Assembly: GCA_023427575.1 (NCBI GenBank) | Contig: JAEZAY010000161.1 | Location: 1 to 6,702 of the forward strand | Length of the DNA stretch: 6,702 nt | Reading direction: 5' to 3' | DNA from: Bacteroidota bacterium | GTDB lineage: Bacteria > Bacteroidota > Bacteroidia > Chitinophagales > Chitinophagaceae | In this document: positions 1-6,702 of the stretch, in pieces | Layout of the letters: each line of letters begins with the position of its first letter | How positions within the stretch are numbered: the stretch's first letter is position 1 | The notes under the pieces: model-generated | Seen by the model: only the letters and a program-made list of their open reading frames with translations | Told to the model about the DNA's origin: nothing | Databases searched by the model: none | Position numbers and translations under genes: made by a program

Positions 1-281
1 GAATTACCGAACGGAAAAAACAGTGGTGTCCGGGTAAAATGTATTCCTCCGGAGCCCGATTTTTTTGCTCCACGTTTTTTCTAAAAAAAAGTGGATGGGG
101 TCATTTACAATGACTGCCCGTAACCTACTGTTGATACAGGTTTCAGGTAAATTGAAAATTATTAACCGGACACCAATAACGGAAAGAACCGGCATTTTTC
201 CATCGGAAGAATCTGGCTGGTGAAACTTTTACAGTTCATGAAATGGACCGGAAATTCAGTGAACAGTAAAAAAAATCCCGG
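1..281. other. Left-edge intergenic stretch, no convincing gene
   Basis: I see no supportable gene here. The only sizeable reading frame is a 63-codon minus-strand frame (4-195) whose product has no recognisable motif, signal peptide or domain, and whose composition looks like chance. The sequence has long A and T runs and small inverted repeats. One pairs GGAGC at 51-55 with GCTCC at 67-71. Another pairs CCAC at 70-73 with GTGG at 91-94 around facing T and A runs. The two share bases 70-71, so they could not form together. They may be the remains of a terminator for a gene left of the window, but this is inference. The last bases hold the probable terminator of the minus-strand gene that follows. 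Confidence 0.5.
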
Positions 282-298
282 TTAATGCAGGATGGGAT
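268..298 (-). terminator. Probable intrinsic terminator of the GNAT-family gene
   Basis: Read on the minus strand, ATCCC (plus 294-298) pairs with GGGAT (plus 275-279) across a 14-base loop, and a run of eight T follows (plus 268-275). The stem is short and the loop large, so it is a weak terminator. Its 5' arm lies inside the last codons of the gene and the stop codon (282-284) sits in the loop. The position and the T-run support the call. Confidence 0.4.
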
Positions 299-1445
299 GC
301 GGTTTAAATTCTTTGGTGCGGTCGAAATTATACCGGTAAGTTACCAGTTTCCGGCTTCGGTATGTGCCCAGCGATTCGGCGATATTGATCATTTTCGGAT
401 TAAATTCCCCGATCCACTGCATCTCGTAATCCTGATATAGTTGCTGGCCCTGAATAATTTTGGCGCCTTCCATAATCATATATGAATCCAGGCCAATGCC
501 CTGGTATTCGGGTACAATTCCGAAAACCAGACCGGTAAATTTGTTGCATTTTTTGGTGGCCTTTATCCAGAGAAATTTAAGCTTTCCCCAAAGATCGAAC
601 CGGCCATTTAAATGTTTGAACCACTGGTTGAGATCAGGGAGGTTCACCCAGATGGCTACCGGCTCATTTTTATGATAAACAAACCAGACCAGTCTTTCAT
701 CCATCACCGGCTTCATTTGCTGAAACATCTTCATGACCATGTCCTTTGAAAGTGTTTTCATTCCACCGTGACCGGCCCAGGCTTTATTATACACGGTGGT
801 AAAATCGGCGGCAAATTTTGGAAACTGGTTTTTGCGGATATGCAGGGCCTTAAAATCCGGATCGGCAGCGAGCCTGGCGTGGCGCTGATAAAATTTGTCG
901 GAAACGCGTTTTCTTACATCCAGCGAAAAGCAGACCTGGTTAAAAAATGGCTGAAAGCCATAGGTCTCAAACAGTTCCTGATAATAGGGAGGGTTAAAAT
1001 TCAGACAATAAACCGGCGGCTCAAACCCTTCTACCAGCAGCCCCCACCAGCGATCCCTTTCCCCAAAGTTGATGGGTCCATCCATAGATTCCATTCCCTT
1101 TTGAATCAGCCAGTGTTTGGCCACATCAAAAAGCAGATCGGCCGCATCCTGGTTATGAATACAATCAAAAAAACCGATCCCCCCAACGGGGCCTTCATCA
1201 TTTTTATTTTTGTATTTTTTATTGGTGAAGGCGGCAATCCGGCCTAGCAGCTTCCCCTCATCGTCTTTTAAAATCCAGCGGATCACTTCCCCAAAACGAA
1301 AGGTTTTGTTTTGTTTCGGGTCAAAAACAAAATCAATATCCTTATCAAGCGGCCGGATATAATTCGGGTTTAACCGATTGATTTCCACATTCACCTGAAT
1401 AAAATCCCTGGCATCTTTCTGATCCCTGACCTGCTGTAAGTGCAT
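282..1445 (-). CDS. GNAT-fold acyltransferase-like protein, YghO/BcerS-like family
   Basis: This complete 387-residue protein has no signal peptide or membrane segment and is probably cytoplasmic or peripherally membrane-bound. Its C-terminal half looks like a GNAT acyl-CoA N-acyltransferase: residues 307-328 form a motif-A-like beta strand, turn and helix with the acyl-CoA pyrophosphate-binding pattern Q-G-I-G at 315-318. The N-terminal half has a second, more degenerate GNAT-like region (about 50-165) containing the family's conserved block: G-P at 123-124, G-L-L-V-E-G-F at 135-141 and N-P-P-Y-Y at 151-155. I recall this block from the YghO-like family, which also includes the bacterial ceramide synthase (BcerS) group. 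Membership is recognition from memory, and the acyl acceptor is unknown. The ATG at 1445 is the only sensible start, because the next in-frame Met lies beyond residue 115. The gene is transcribed divergently from atpD, with a candidate -7 box at 1463-1470 and a probable terminator at 268-298. Family membership is fairly sure; a ceramide role is speculative. Confidence 0.75.
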   Translation of the reverse strand: MHLQQVRDQKDARDFIQVNVEINRLNPNYIRPLDKDIDFVFDPKQNKTFRFGEVIRWILKDDEGKLLGRIAAFTNKKYKNKNDEGPVGGIGFFDCIHNQDAADLLFDVAKHWLIQKGMESMDGPINFGERDRWWGLLVEGFEPPVYCLNFNPPYYQELFETYGFQPFFNQVCFSLDVRKRVSDKFYQRHARLAADPDFKALHIRKNQFPKFAADFTTVYNKAWAGHGGMKTLSKDMVMKMFQQMKPVMDERLVWFVYHKNEPVAIWVNLPDLNQWFKHLNGRFDLWGKLKFLWIKATKKCNKFTGLVFGIVPEYQGIGLDSYMIMEGAKIIQGQQLYQDYEMQWIGEFNPKMINIAESLGTYRSRKLVTYRYNFDRTKEFKPHPILH

Positions 1446-1462
1446 CCTTTATTTTTGAAGGG

Positions 1463-1470
1463 CAAACCTA
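1463..1470 (-). promoter_or_regulatory. Candidate Bacteroidota -7 box for the GNAT-family gene
   Basis: The minus strand reads TAGGTTTG, a full match to the Bacteroidota -7 consensus TAnnTTTG. Transcription would start roughly 7 bases downstream, leaving a leader of only about 10 bases before the ATG at 1445. No clear TTG -33 element is visible at the usual distance, which lowers confidence. Confidence 0.45.
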
Positions 1471-1612
1471 AGAAAAAGCCCTGACTCCGCTAAGGGGCGG
1501 AATGCCGGATTTGGGCAATCAGACCCAGGACAATTTTTAGCGGATATTTCACCGGAAAAGTTGGGGGTGGCTATTCTGTGGACTGATTTCCACCTTCAAA
1601 TTCAATATATAT

Positions 1613-1632
1613 AAAAACAGTAAACTGTTTTT
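1613..1632. repeat. Perfect 20-bp dyad upstream of the atpD promoter
   Basis: AAAAACAGT (1613-1621) and ACTGTTTTT (1624-1632) are perfect inverted repeats around AA. The centre lies about 45 bases upstream of the start point implied by the -7 box at 1655-1662, immediately before the -33 region. This suits an operator or activator site. As RNA it would be a weak, A-U-rich hairpin with T-rich flanks on both strands, so a weak bidirectional terminator is the alternative. Confidence 0.5.
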
Positions 1633-1654
1633 TCGGAATCTCCACTTCCTGCAT

Positions 1655-1662
1655 TACCTTTG
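1655..1662 (+). promoter_or_regulatory. Candidate -7 box of the atpD-atpC promoter
   Basis: TACCTTTG matches the Bacteroidota consensus TAnnTTTG exactly. The expected start point near 1669 gives a leader of about 95 bases before the atpD ATG. The -33 region (about 1628-1638) is T-rich but has no good TTG. Its position just upstream of a highly expressed housekeeping gene supports the call. Confidence 0.5.
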
Positions 1663-1680
1663 CAGCCAATTTAAAAAATC

Positions 1681-3264
<1,584 letters not shown>

Positions 3265-3290
3265 TCAGTCCGGCAGGCCGATGGATTTAT

Positions 3291-3305
3291 TTTGAAATTT
3301 TCAAA
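3291..3305 (+). repeat. Small A/T-rich hairpin in front of atpC
   Basis: TTTGAA (3291-3296) and TTCAAA (3300-3305) form a perfect 6-bp stem with a 3-base loop in the atpD-atpC gap, ending 8 bases before the atpC ATG. No Shine-Dalgarno sequence is present. The hairpin could modulate atpC translation and so the beta:epsilon ratio, but it is weak and may be chance. Confidence 0.25.
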
Positions 3306-3313
3306 TTGGTTCA

Positions 3314-3574
3314 ATGAATTTAGAAATACTCACTCCGGATAAAAAGCTGTTCAGCGGCGATGTATATGGAGTTCAGTTGCCGGGCGTAACCGGTTTATTT
3401 GAAGTGCTTGAGCGGCATGCACCCCTGATCAGTGCGCTGAAACCGGGAAGGTTGAAGATTCTGAAAGACCGGAATAATCAGGTTGCTTATTATACGATCC
3501 AGGGTGGTTTTGTAGAGGTGCTGAACAACAATGTAATTGTTTTGGTTGAAGGGGCAGTTGCCCAGGATACCTGA
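3314..3574 (+). CDS. atpC: F1F0 ATP synthase subunit epsilon, short form
   Basis: This is the epsilon subunit of the ATP synthase central stalk, which couples gamma to the c-ring. At 86 residues it covers only the N-terminal beta-sandwich domain. The family pattern LPG-x-x-G-x-FEVLxxHAPLIS occupies 22-40 and GGFVEVxNNxVIVLVE occupies 64-79. The reading frame then stops at 3572-3574. The usual 130-140-residue protein continues with two alpha helices that in E. coli and Bacillus can inhibit ATP hydrolysis; they are missing. The stop is followed directly by a strong terminator, and the downstream bases do not resume a helical epsilon C-terminus in any frame I examined, so this appears to be the natural length rather than a frameshift. 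Short epsilon subunits are known in Bacteroidota and Chlorobi. It is co-transcribed with atpD, whose stop is 49 bases upstream. Confidence 0.95.
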   Translation: MNLEILTPDKKLFSGDVYGVQLPGVTGLFEVLERHAPLISALKPGRLKILKDRNNQVAYYTIQGGFVEVLNNNVIVLVEGAVAQDT

Positions 3575-3600
3575 TTCATCAGAACCTGTTTTAACATATT

Positions 3601-3625
3601 CCCGGCCCGAAAGGCCGGGTTTTTT
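3601..3625 (+). terminator. Strong intrinsic terminator of the atpD-atpC operon
   Basis: CCCGGCC (3601-3607) and GGCCGGG (3613-3619) form a perfect 7-bp G/C-only stem with the loop CGAAA, followed by six T (3620-3625) and more T-rich sequence. It lies 26 bases after the atpC stop and closes the two-gene operon. Confidence 0.93.
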
Positions 3626-3691
3626 ATTTAAATATGTCTGGAGTTTGGTGAGAATAATACCCAATACGGCTGCAAATACCCGCGTTTTTAA

Positions 3692-3730
3692 TAACAGACC
3701 CGGCATTAAACTACGGTATGTATTCTGTTA
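3692..3730. repeat. Interrupted inverted repeat upstream of the lipoprotein gene
   Basis: TAACAGA (3692-3698) and TCTGTTA (3724-3730) are perfect 7-bp inverted repeats 25 bases apart. They lie about 40 bases before the candidate promoter of the lipoprotein gene. They may be paired half-sites or a long-loop hairpin; chance is possible at this length. Confidence 0.25.
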
Positions 3731-3770
3731 CTATGCTGTTAAGATCAACCCGCACCCGAAGACAAGTTTT

Positions 3771-3778
3771 TAAATTTG
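3771..3778 (+). promoter_or_regulatory. Candidate -7 box of the lipoprotein/barrel operon
   Basis: TAAATTTG is a full match to TAnnTTTG, placed 22 bases before the ATG at 3801, so the leader would be only about 15 bases. There is no convincing TTG near the -33 position. The preceding operon ends in a strong terminator, so a separate promoter is needed here. Confidence 0.45.
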
Positions 3779-3800
3779 CAATCAGGAAAAATTAAGCGTT

Positions 3801-4436
3801 ATGAAAAATATTATGGCAACAGTTCTGGCATGCATGGGGATGATCGCCCTGTCGTCCTGCACCAAGGAACCTTTGAAGAATATGACGGAGGAAGAGTCGC
3901 GGATCTATGTTACAAACCACGACAATACAGTTAGCTTTTCAGATTATAAAACTTTCAGTATTGCGGATTCGGCATCCATTATTGACAATAACCGGCTCGT
4001 TCAGCGTGAAAGAACGGCCTGGGATGCGGATCTGATCGCGGCCATCGCTACACAAATGCAGTCCCGCGGTTTTACAATCGTAGATCGCCTCGATAATCCC
4101 GACCTGGGAATAAACATCAGTCGCATCTATAACACTTATACAGGGGTAGTTGAATATCCGGGATACCTTGGGGGCTATGGTAGTTATTACGATCCGTTCT
4201 ACTGGGGTTATGGCGGATATAATTATTGGTTCCCCCCTTCTTACGGATTTTACGAGGTAACGGAGGGCGCCGTTTCAGTTGACATGCTTGATCTTAAAAA
4301 TGCAGCTTCTTCGAATCAAATCAAGGGAGTCTGGAACGGATTGATTCGCGGTTCGGGTACATTCAGACAAACCAATGCGGGAACGCATGCCGCCCGCCTG
4401 TTCGAACAATCTCCGTATCTGATTACTAACAACTAA
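3801..4436 (+). CDS. DUF4136-type outer-membrane lipoprotein
   Basis: This 211-residue protein starts with a lipoprotein signal peptide: positive residue, hydrophobic stretch 4-17, and lipobox L-S-S-C with the lipidated cysteine at C20. The mature part fits the DUF4136 family. F-S-D-Y-K-T-F-S-I lies at 46-54, a predicted helix with R-G-F at 79-91, N-P-D-L at 99-102, and a strand pair with V-W-N-G in 155-184. Residues 119-151 are unusually rich in Gly, Tyr, Trp and Pro and probably form an exposed, low-complexity insert; many DUF4136 proteins are less extreme here. The family's function is unknown. The ATG at 3801 gives a normal signal peptide; Met5 is a possible alternative. The barrel-protein gene begins 10 bases after the stop, so both are probably co-transcribed and act at the outer membrane. 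The lipoprotein call is strong and the DUF4136 call good. Confidence 0.8.
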   Translation: MKNIMATVLACMGMIALSSCTKEPLKNMTEEESRIYVTNHDNTVSFSDYKTFSIADSASIIDNNRLVQRERTAWDADLIAAIATQMQSRGFTIVDRLDNPDLGINISRIYNTYTGVVEYPGYLGGYGSYYDPFYWGYGGYNYWFPPSYGFYEVTEGAVSVDMLDLKNAASSNQIKGVWNGLIRGSGTFRQTNAGTHAARLFEQSPYLITNN

Positions 4437-4446
4437 AGCAGGATTT

Positions 4447-5061
4447 ATGAAATCAATAAAATTATTTTTGATTTTACTGGCAGGCTTTTCTACAACAGCC
4501 ACTGCGCAAAGTCACGAAATGCAGATAAATCTCGGGTATAGCTATGCGTTACCCACGGGTTCTTTCAAAGATCAGTTGAGTAAGGGTTCCGGCCGGGGAT
4601 TTCAGGCCAGCATCTTATATGGGATTACCGATAAGATCTATGTTGGATTTGGTACCGGATTCCAGGATTTTTACCAGAAAAATCCGAGGCAGATTTATAA
4701 GTCTCAGGATGGAAGCGATATCTCGGCAGTCCTTACCCATTCAATTCAAACCATTCCCCTAATGGCACAGGGAAAATACCTGTTTAATGAAACCGGAATC
4801 ATTCAGCCTTATGCGGCACTGGGAATAGGTGGAAATTTTGTAATGTTTAATGAACTGCTGGGCGAATTCGGCGATACAAAAACCAAATTTGGATTTGCAG
4901 CGCGTCCTGAAGCAGGGATTCATATTCCATTCAGAAAGAATGGAGAAACTGGAATCAATATTGGCGCGGCCTATAATATCATGCCTTACAAAAATTCGAA
5001 TTTCAGTAACCTGAATAATCTGGCGCTTAGCGCGGGTATCAAGTTCTTGCTTAGAAGGTAA
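4447..5061 (+). CDS. Outer-membrane beta-barrel protein (porin-family-like)
   Basis: This 204-residue exported protein has a signal peptide (K2, K5, hydrophobic core 6-14) with likely cleavage after A20 in T-A-T-A|Q. The mature chain alternates short polar and amphipathic strands typical of a small 8-stranded barrel. Examples are the strands around 25-33, 50-59, 64-72, 103-112, 119-129 and 146-160, and the last strand 192-202 with F200 near the C-terminus. The pattern fits the small OmpA-like/OMP_b-brl families common in Bacteroidota; the ligand or role cannot be told. There is no OmpA peptidoglycan-binding domain. AGGA at 4440-4443 lies only 3 bases before the ATG, too close for a normal ribosome site. 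The gene follows the lipoprotein by 10 bases, implying one operon, and converges on the yqgE-family gene 16 bases downstream with no visible terminator. Confidence 0.8.
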   Translation: MKSIKLFLILLAGFSTTATAQSHEMQINLGYSYALPTGSFKDQLSKGSGRGFQASILYGITDKIYVGFGTGFQDFYQKNPRQIYKSQDGSDISAVLTHSIQTIPLMAQGKYLFNETGIIQPYAALGIGGNFVMFNELLGEFGDTKTKFGFAARPEAGIHIPFRKNGETGINIGAAYNIMPYKNSNFSNLNNLALSAGIKFLLRR

Positions 5062-5077
5062 TGAAGTAAATAAAATC

Positions 5078-5629
5078 TTAATTGAGCTGCGGATCGATCG
5101 GAAAATTAGTCATCAGTTCATACTCGGTGCCGAGGGTCCGCAGCGATTCTTTCCAGATTTCATCGATGTTATTAAGGAAAACCAATTTTCGGGTAGCTGT
5201 AGCCGTTAGCCAGGCTTTTTCTTTTAGTTCGGCCGCCAGCTGATCCTGGCCCCAGCCGGAATATCCAATGTAAAACCGGATGCCTTCCTGTTTGATTTCG
5301 CCGCTTTTTAACAGGCTGATGGCTGTTTCAAAATCGCCACCCCAAAAAATTCCGTTAACAATTTCGTACGAGCCGCTGATCTTATCCGGATATTGATGCA
5401 GAAAATGAACGGTATCCATCTGAACCGGACCTCCATAATAAACAGGAATTTTAAGGTCGTCTATATCGTTGATCAGTTCATCCAGTGTATGCCCGAAGCT
5501 CCGGTTAATTACAAATCCGAAACTTCCGCCTGGTTCATGATCGCATAAGAATACAACGGTGCGCATGAAATTCGGATCTTTCAGAAAAGGTTCTGCAATC
5601 AATAAAGTACCGGGACCTGGGTCTACCAT
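5078..5629 (-). CDS. YqgE/AlgH family protein (UPF0301)
   Basis: This complete 183-residue protein belongs to the widespread YqgE/AlgH family. It is cytoplasmic, with no signal peptide. The family motifs appear in order: G-T-L-L-I-A-E-P at 7-14, F21 with T-V-V at 24-26, H31, G-S-F-G-F-V-I-N-R at 35-43, Y-G-G-P-V at 65-69, W-G-G-D-F at 96-100 and F-Y-I-G-Y-S-G-W-G at 119-127, followed by Q-L at 130-131. Length is normal. The molecular role is not established; in Pseudomonas AlgH was named from alginate regulation. The ATG at 5629 is the only possible ATG start, because an in-frame stop lies four codons upstream (5639-5641). I see no good -7 box for it. It is divergent from the sensor kinase and convergent with the barrel gene. 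Confidence 0.95.
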   Translation of the reverse strand: MVDPGPGTLLIAEPFLKDPNFMRTVVFLCDHEPGGSFGFVINRSFGHTLDELINDIDDLKIPVYYGGPVQMDTVHFLHQYPDKISGSYEIVNGIFWGGDFETAISLLKSGEIKQEGIRFYIGYSGWGQDQLAAELKEKAWLTATATRKLVFLNNIDEIWKESLRTLGTEYELMTNFPIDPQLN

Positions 5630-5743
5630 AATTCTAATTTAAACAATTAATGAACTACTCAACCATACCTTCAATATAAAGGCCAGGGCTGCAAAGCTTT
5701 CGGGTCAGTAGTCTAAATCTTAGTTAAATGAGCAGAATCCTGC

Positions 5744-5767
5744 AATGTCAGGCTTTGCCTTAACATT
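5744..5767. repeat. Imperfect hairpin upstream of the sensor kinase
   Basis: AATGT (5744-5748) pairs with ACATT (5763-5767) and AGGC (5750-5753) with GCCT (5757-5760), separated by one unpaired C on one side and TA on the other, around a TTT loop. No T-run follows on the plus strand, so it is not a classical terminator in that direction. It may be a protein-binding site. Confidence 0.35.
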
Positions 5768-5792
5768 CAGTTTATTAAATTTACCCGCTTCC

Positions 5793-5810
5793 TGTGTACC
5801 TTTATACACA
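5793..5810. promoter_or_regulatory. Perfect dyad overlapping a promoter-like element before the sensor kinase
   Basis: TGTGTA (5793-5798) and TACACA (5805-5810) are perfect 6-bp inverted repeats around a 6-base spacer. The spacer and left arm contain TACCTTTA (5797-5804), one base off the Bacteroidota -7 consensus TAnnTTTG. Transcription from it would give a leader of about 30 bases before the GTG at 5844. An operator that covers the -7 element would fit repression or autoregulation; this is inference. Confidence 0.4.
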
Positions 5811-5843
5811 TTCGAAAAGATGCAACAAAATTAAAAACTTATA

Positions 5844-6702
5844 GTGAAAAAGGTTTTCCCTATTATTATTGTTTTAATTACCCTTTCTCTTATCGGAACC
5901 ATTTACATCCAGTACAACTGGCTTCAGACCATGCTTATGGACAAGCATGAAGAGTTCAAGTGGAAGGTTATTAAAAGCATTGATGAAGTCAGTAAAGGAC
6001 TGATTGAAGAAAAGGGAACTTTTCCCTCACTTAAGGGTTACCGTTCCAAACCGGGGTTTTCACTTCCTTCCGACCAGTTTCAGCTGGAACTGATGAAGCC
6101 GCCCACCATCTCACAAAAATTCACTGAATTTGAGATCCGGGAAAAGCTGGTAAAGTCTTTTGAAAAGCAGGGTCTGAGAGATCTTGATTTTGAGTTCGGC
6201 ATCACCGGAGATATCAATTCACTTACAGTAGACTTTGAGCTGAAATCGGCCCGTTTTCTGGAAAAGGCCGAAGATACCCTGAACAATCTTTTGTATCAGT
6301 ATCCCATTCAGCCCGGCGGGGGCAGCGATTTTGAAAACCTGATGCCCATCCAGGTAATTGTTATTCTAATCCCCGATTTTAAAAAGCTGGTTCTTCATGA
6401 AATACAATGGATGATCGCGGGAGCCATCTTTTTTACCCTGATGATCATCAGCGCGTTTTATGTTACGGTTCATGCTTTGCTGCGACAGAAAAAACTGAGT
6501 GAAATCAAAAATGATTTTATCAATAACATGACGCACGAGTTTAAAACACCGCTGGCAACCATTTCGCTGGCGGTGGATGCACTGCGGAATGAAAAGGTGA
6601 TTGAAGACCGAACCAAGATGAATTATTTCAGCGGCATTATCAAGGAAGAAAACAAGCGCATGAATAAACATGTGGAAACCATACTTCAGGCCGCGCTAAT
6701 GG
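5844..6702 (+). CDS. Sensor histidine kinase, N-terminal part (cut by window edge)
   Basis: Membrane sensor kinase of a two-component system. The window holds 286 codons and the frame is still open at the right edge. The first membrane segment covers about residues 5-22, a mostly charged extracytoplasmic sensor region about 24-188, and the second membrane segment about 189-213. A short linker leads straight into the HisKA dimerisation domain. The phosphorylated histidine is H231 in M-T-H-E-F-K-T-P-L, preceded by K-N-D-F-I-N-N. No HAMP domain fits between the second membrane segment and HisKA, which is common in Bacteroidota kinases. The ATP-binding domain must lie beyond the window. The start is GTG at 5844: an in-frame TAA at 5832-5834 excludes anything longer, and the first in-frame ATG (residue 31) would delete the first membrane segment. 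No Shine-Dalgarno sequence is seen. The sensor region resembles no domain I can name, so the signal is unknown; a response regulator is expected downstream. Confidence 0.92.
   Translation, partial: MKKVFPIIIVLITLSLIGTIYIQYNWLQTMLMDKHEEFKWKVIKSIDEVSKGLIEEKGTFPSLKGYRSKPGFSLPSDQFQLELMKPPTISQKFTEFEIREKLVKSFEKQGLRDLDFEFGITGDINSLTVDFELKSARFLEKAEDTLNNLLYQYPIQPGGGSDFENLMPIQVIVILIPDFKKLVLHEIQWMIAGAIFFTLMIISAFYVTVHALLRQKKLSEIKNDFINNMTHEFKTPLATISLAVDALRNEKVIEDRTKMNYFSGIIKEENKRMNKHVETILQAALM

Larger units (their letters stand above)
5630..5843. other. Divergent intergenic region between yqgE-family gene and sensor kinase
   Basis: These 214 bases hold no gene. The left half is unremarkable A/T-rich DNA. 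The right half has GCAG (5732-5735) pairing with CTGC (5740-5743), directly followed by an imperfect hairpin at 5744-5767, and then a perfect dyad at 5793-5810 overlapping a promoter-like element. Confidence 0.5.

Noticed and set aside
4..195. 63-codon minus-strand reading frame at the left edge
   Set aside because: No motif, signal sequence, promoter or conserved-looking composition; it runs through A/T tracts and hairpins and is probably chance.
768..1247. 159-codon plus-strand frame inside the GNAT-family gene
   Set aside because: It lies wholly antisense to a well-supported gene and its product shows no domain pattern.
3537..3773. 78-codon plus-strand frame starting in the end of atpC
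   Set aside because: It overlaps atpC out of frame and crosses the strong terminator at 3601-3625, so it is unlikely to be translated. It also does not encode the missing epsilon C-terminal helices.
6366..6671. 101-codon minus-strand frame opposite the sensor kinase
   Set aside because: It is antisense to the clear HisKA-containing frame and has no motif of its own.

Overview
The window looks like chromosomal housekeeping DNA from a member of the phylum Bacteroidota; I cannot fix the order from sequence alone. The evidence is an ATP synthase beta subunit with the extra segments typical of Bacteroidota, an atpD-atpC pair standing apart from the other ATP synthase genes, a very short epsilon subunit, TAnnTTTG-type -7 promoter elements, little or no Shine-Dalgarno sequence before most starts, and a HAMP-less sensor kinase of a kind common in this phylum.

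Layout from left to right. Bases 1-281 hold no convincing gene, only small A/T-rich inverted repeats and a probable terminator for the next gene. A minus-strand gene (282-1445) encodes a 387-residue GNAT-fold protein resembling the YghO / bacterial ceramide synthase-like family. A 319-base divergent intergenic region (1446-1764) carries a -7 element for each direction, a perfect 20-bp dyad and a structured leader for atpD. Then come atpD (1765-3264) and atpC (3314-3574), closed by a strong intrinsic terminator (3601-3625). A second plus-strand unit has its own candidate promoter and encodes a DUF4136-type lipoprotein (3801-4436) followed after 10 bases by an outer-membrane beta-barrel protein (4447-5061). 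It meets the convergent minus-strand yqgE/algH-family gene (5078-5629) after a 16-base gap. A second divergent intergenic region (5630-5843) contains two dyads and leads to a GTG-started sensor histidine kinase (5844 to the right edge, incomplete).

How the genes work together: AtpD and AtpC are the catalytic and central-stalk subunits of the F1 sector and must assemble with subunits encoded elsewhere. The lipoprotein and the barrel are probably co-transcribed envelope proteins of unknown role. The kinase's response regulator is not in view and may lie just beyond the right edge. The genes otherwise look like unrelated neighbours.

I see no mobile element, CRISPR array, tRNA, rRNA or defence cassette, and no clear undescribed multi-gene system. 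The points most worth checking are the two promoter-associated dyads, the epsilon subunit without its C-terminal helices, the possible sphingolipid role of the first gene, and the GTG start that decides whether the kinase keeps its first membrane segment.
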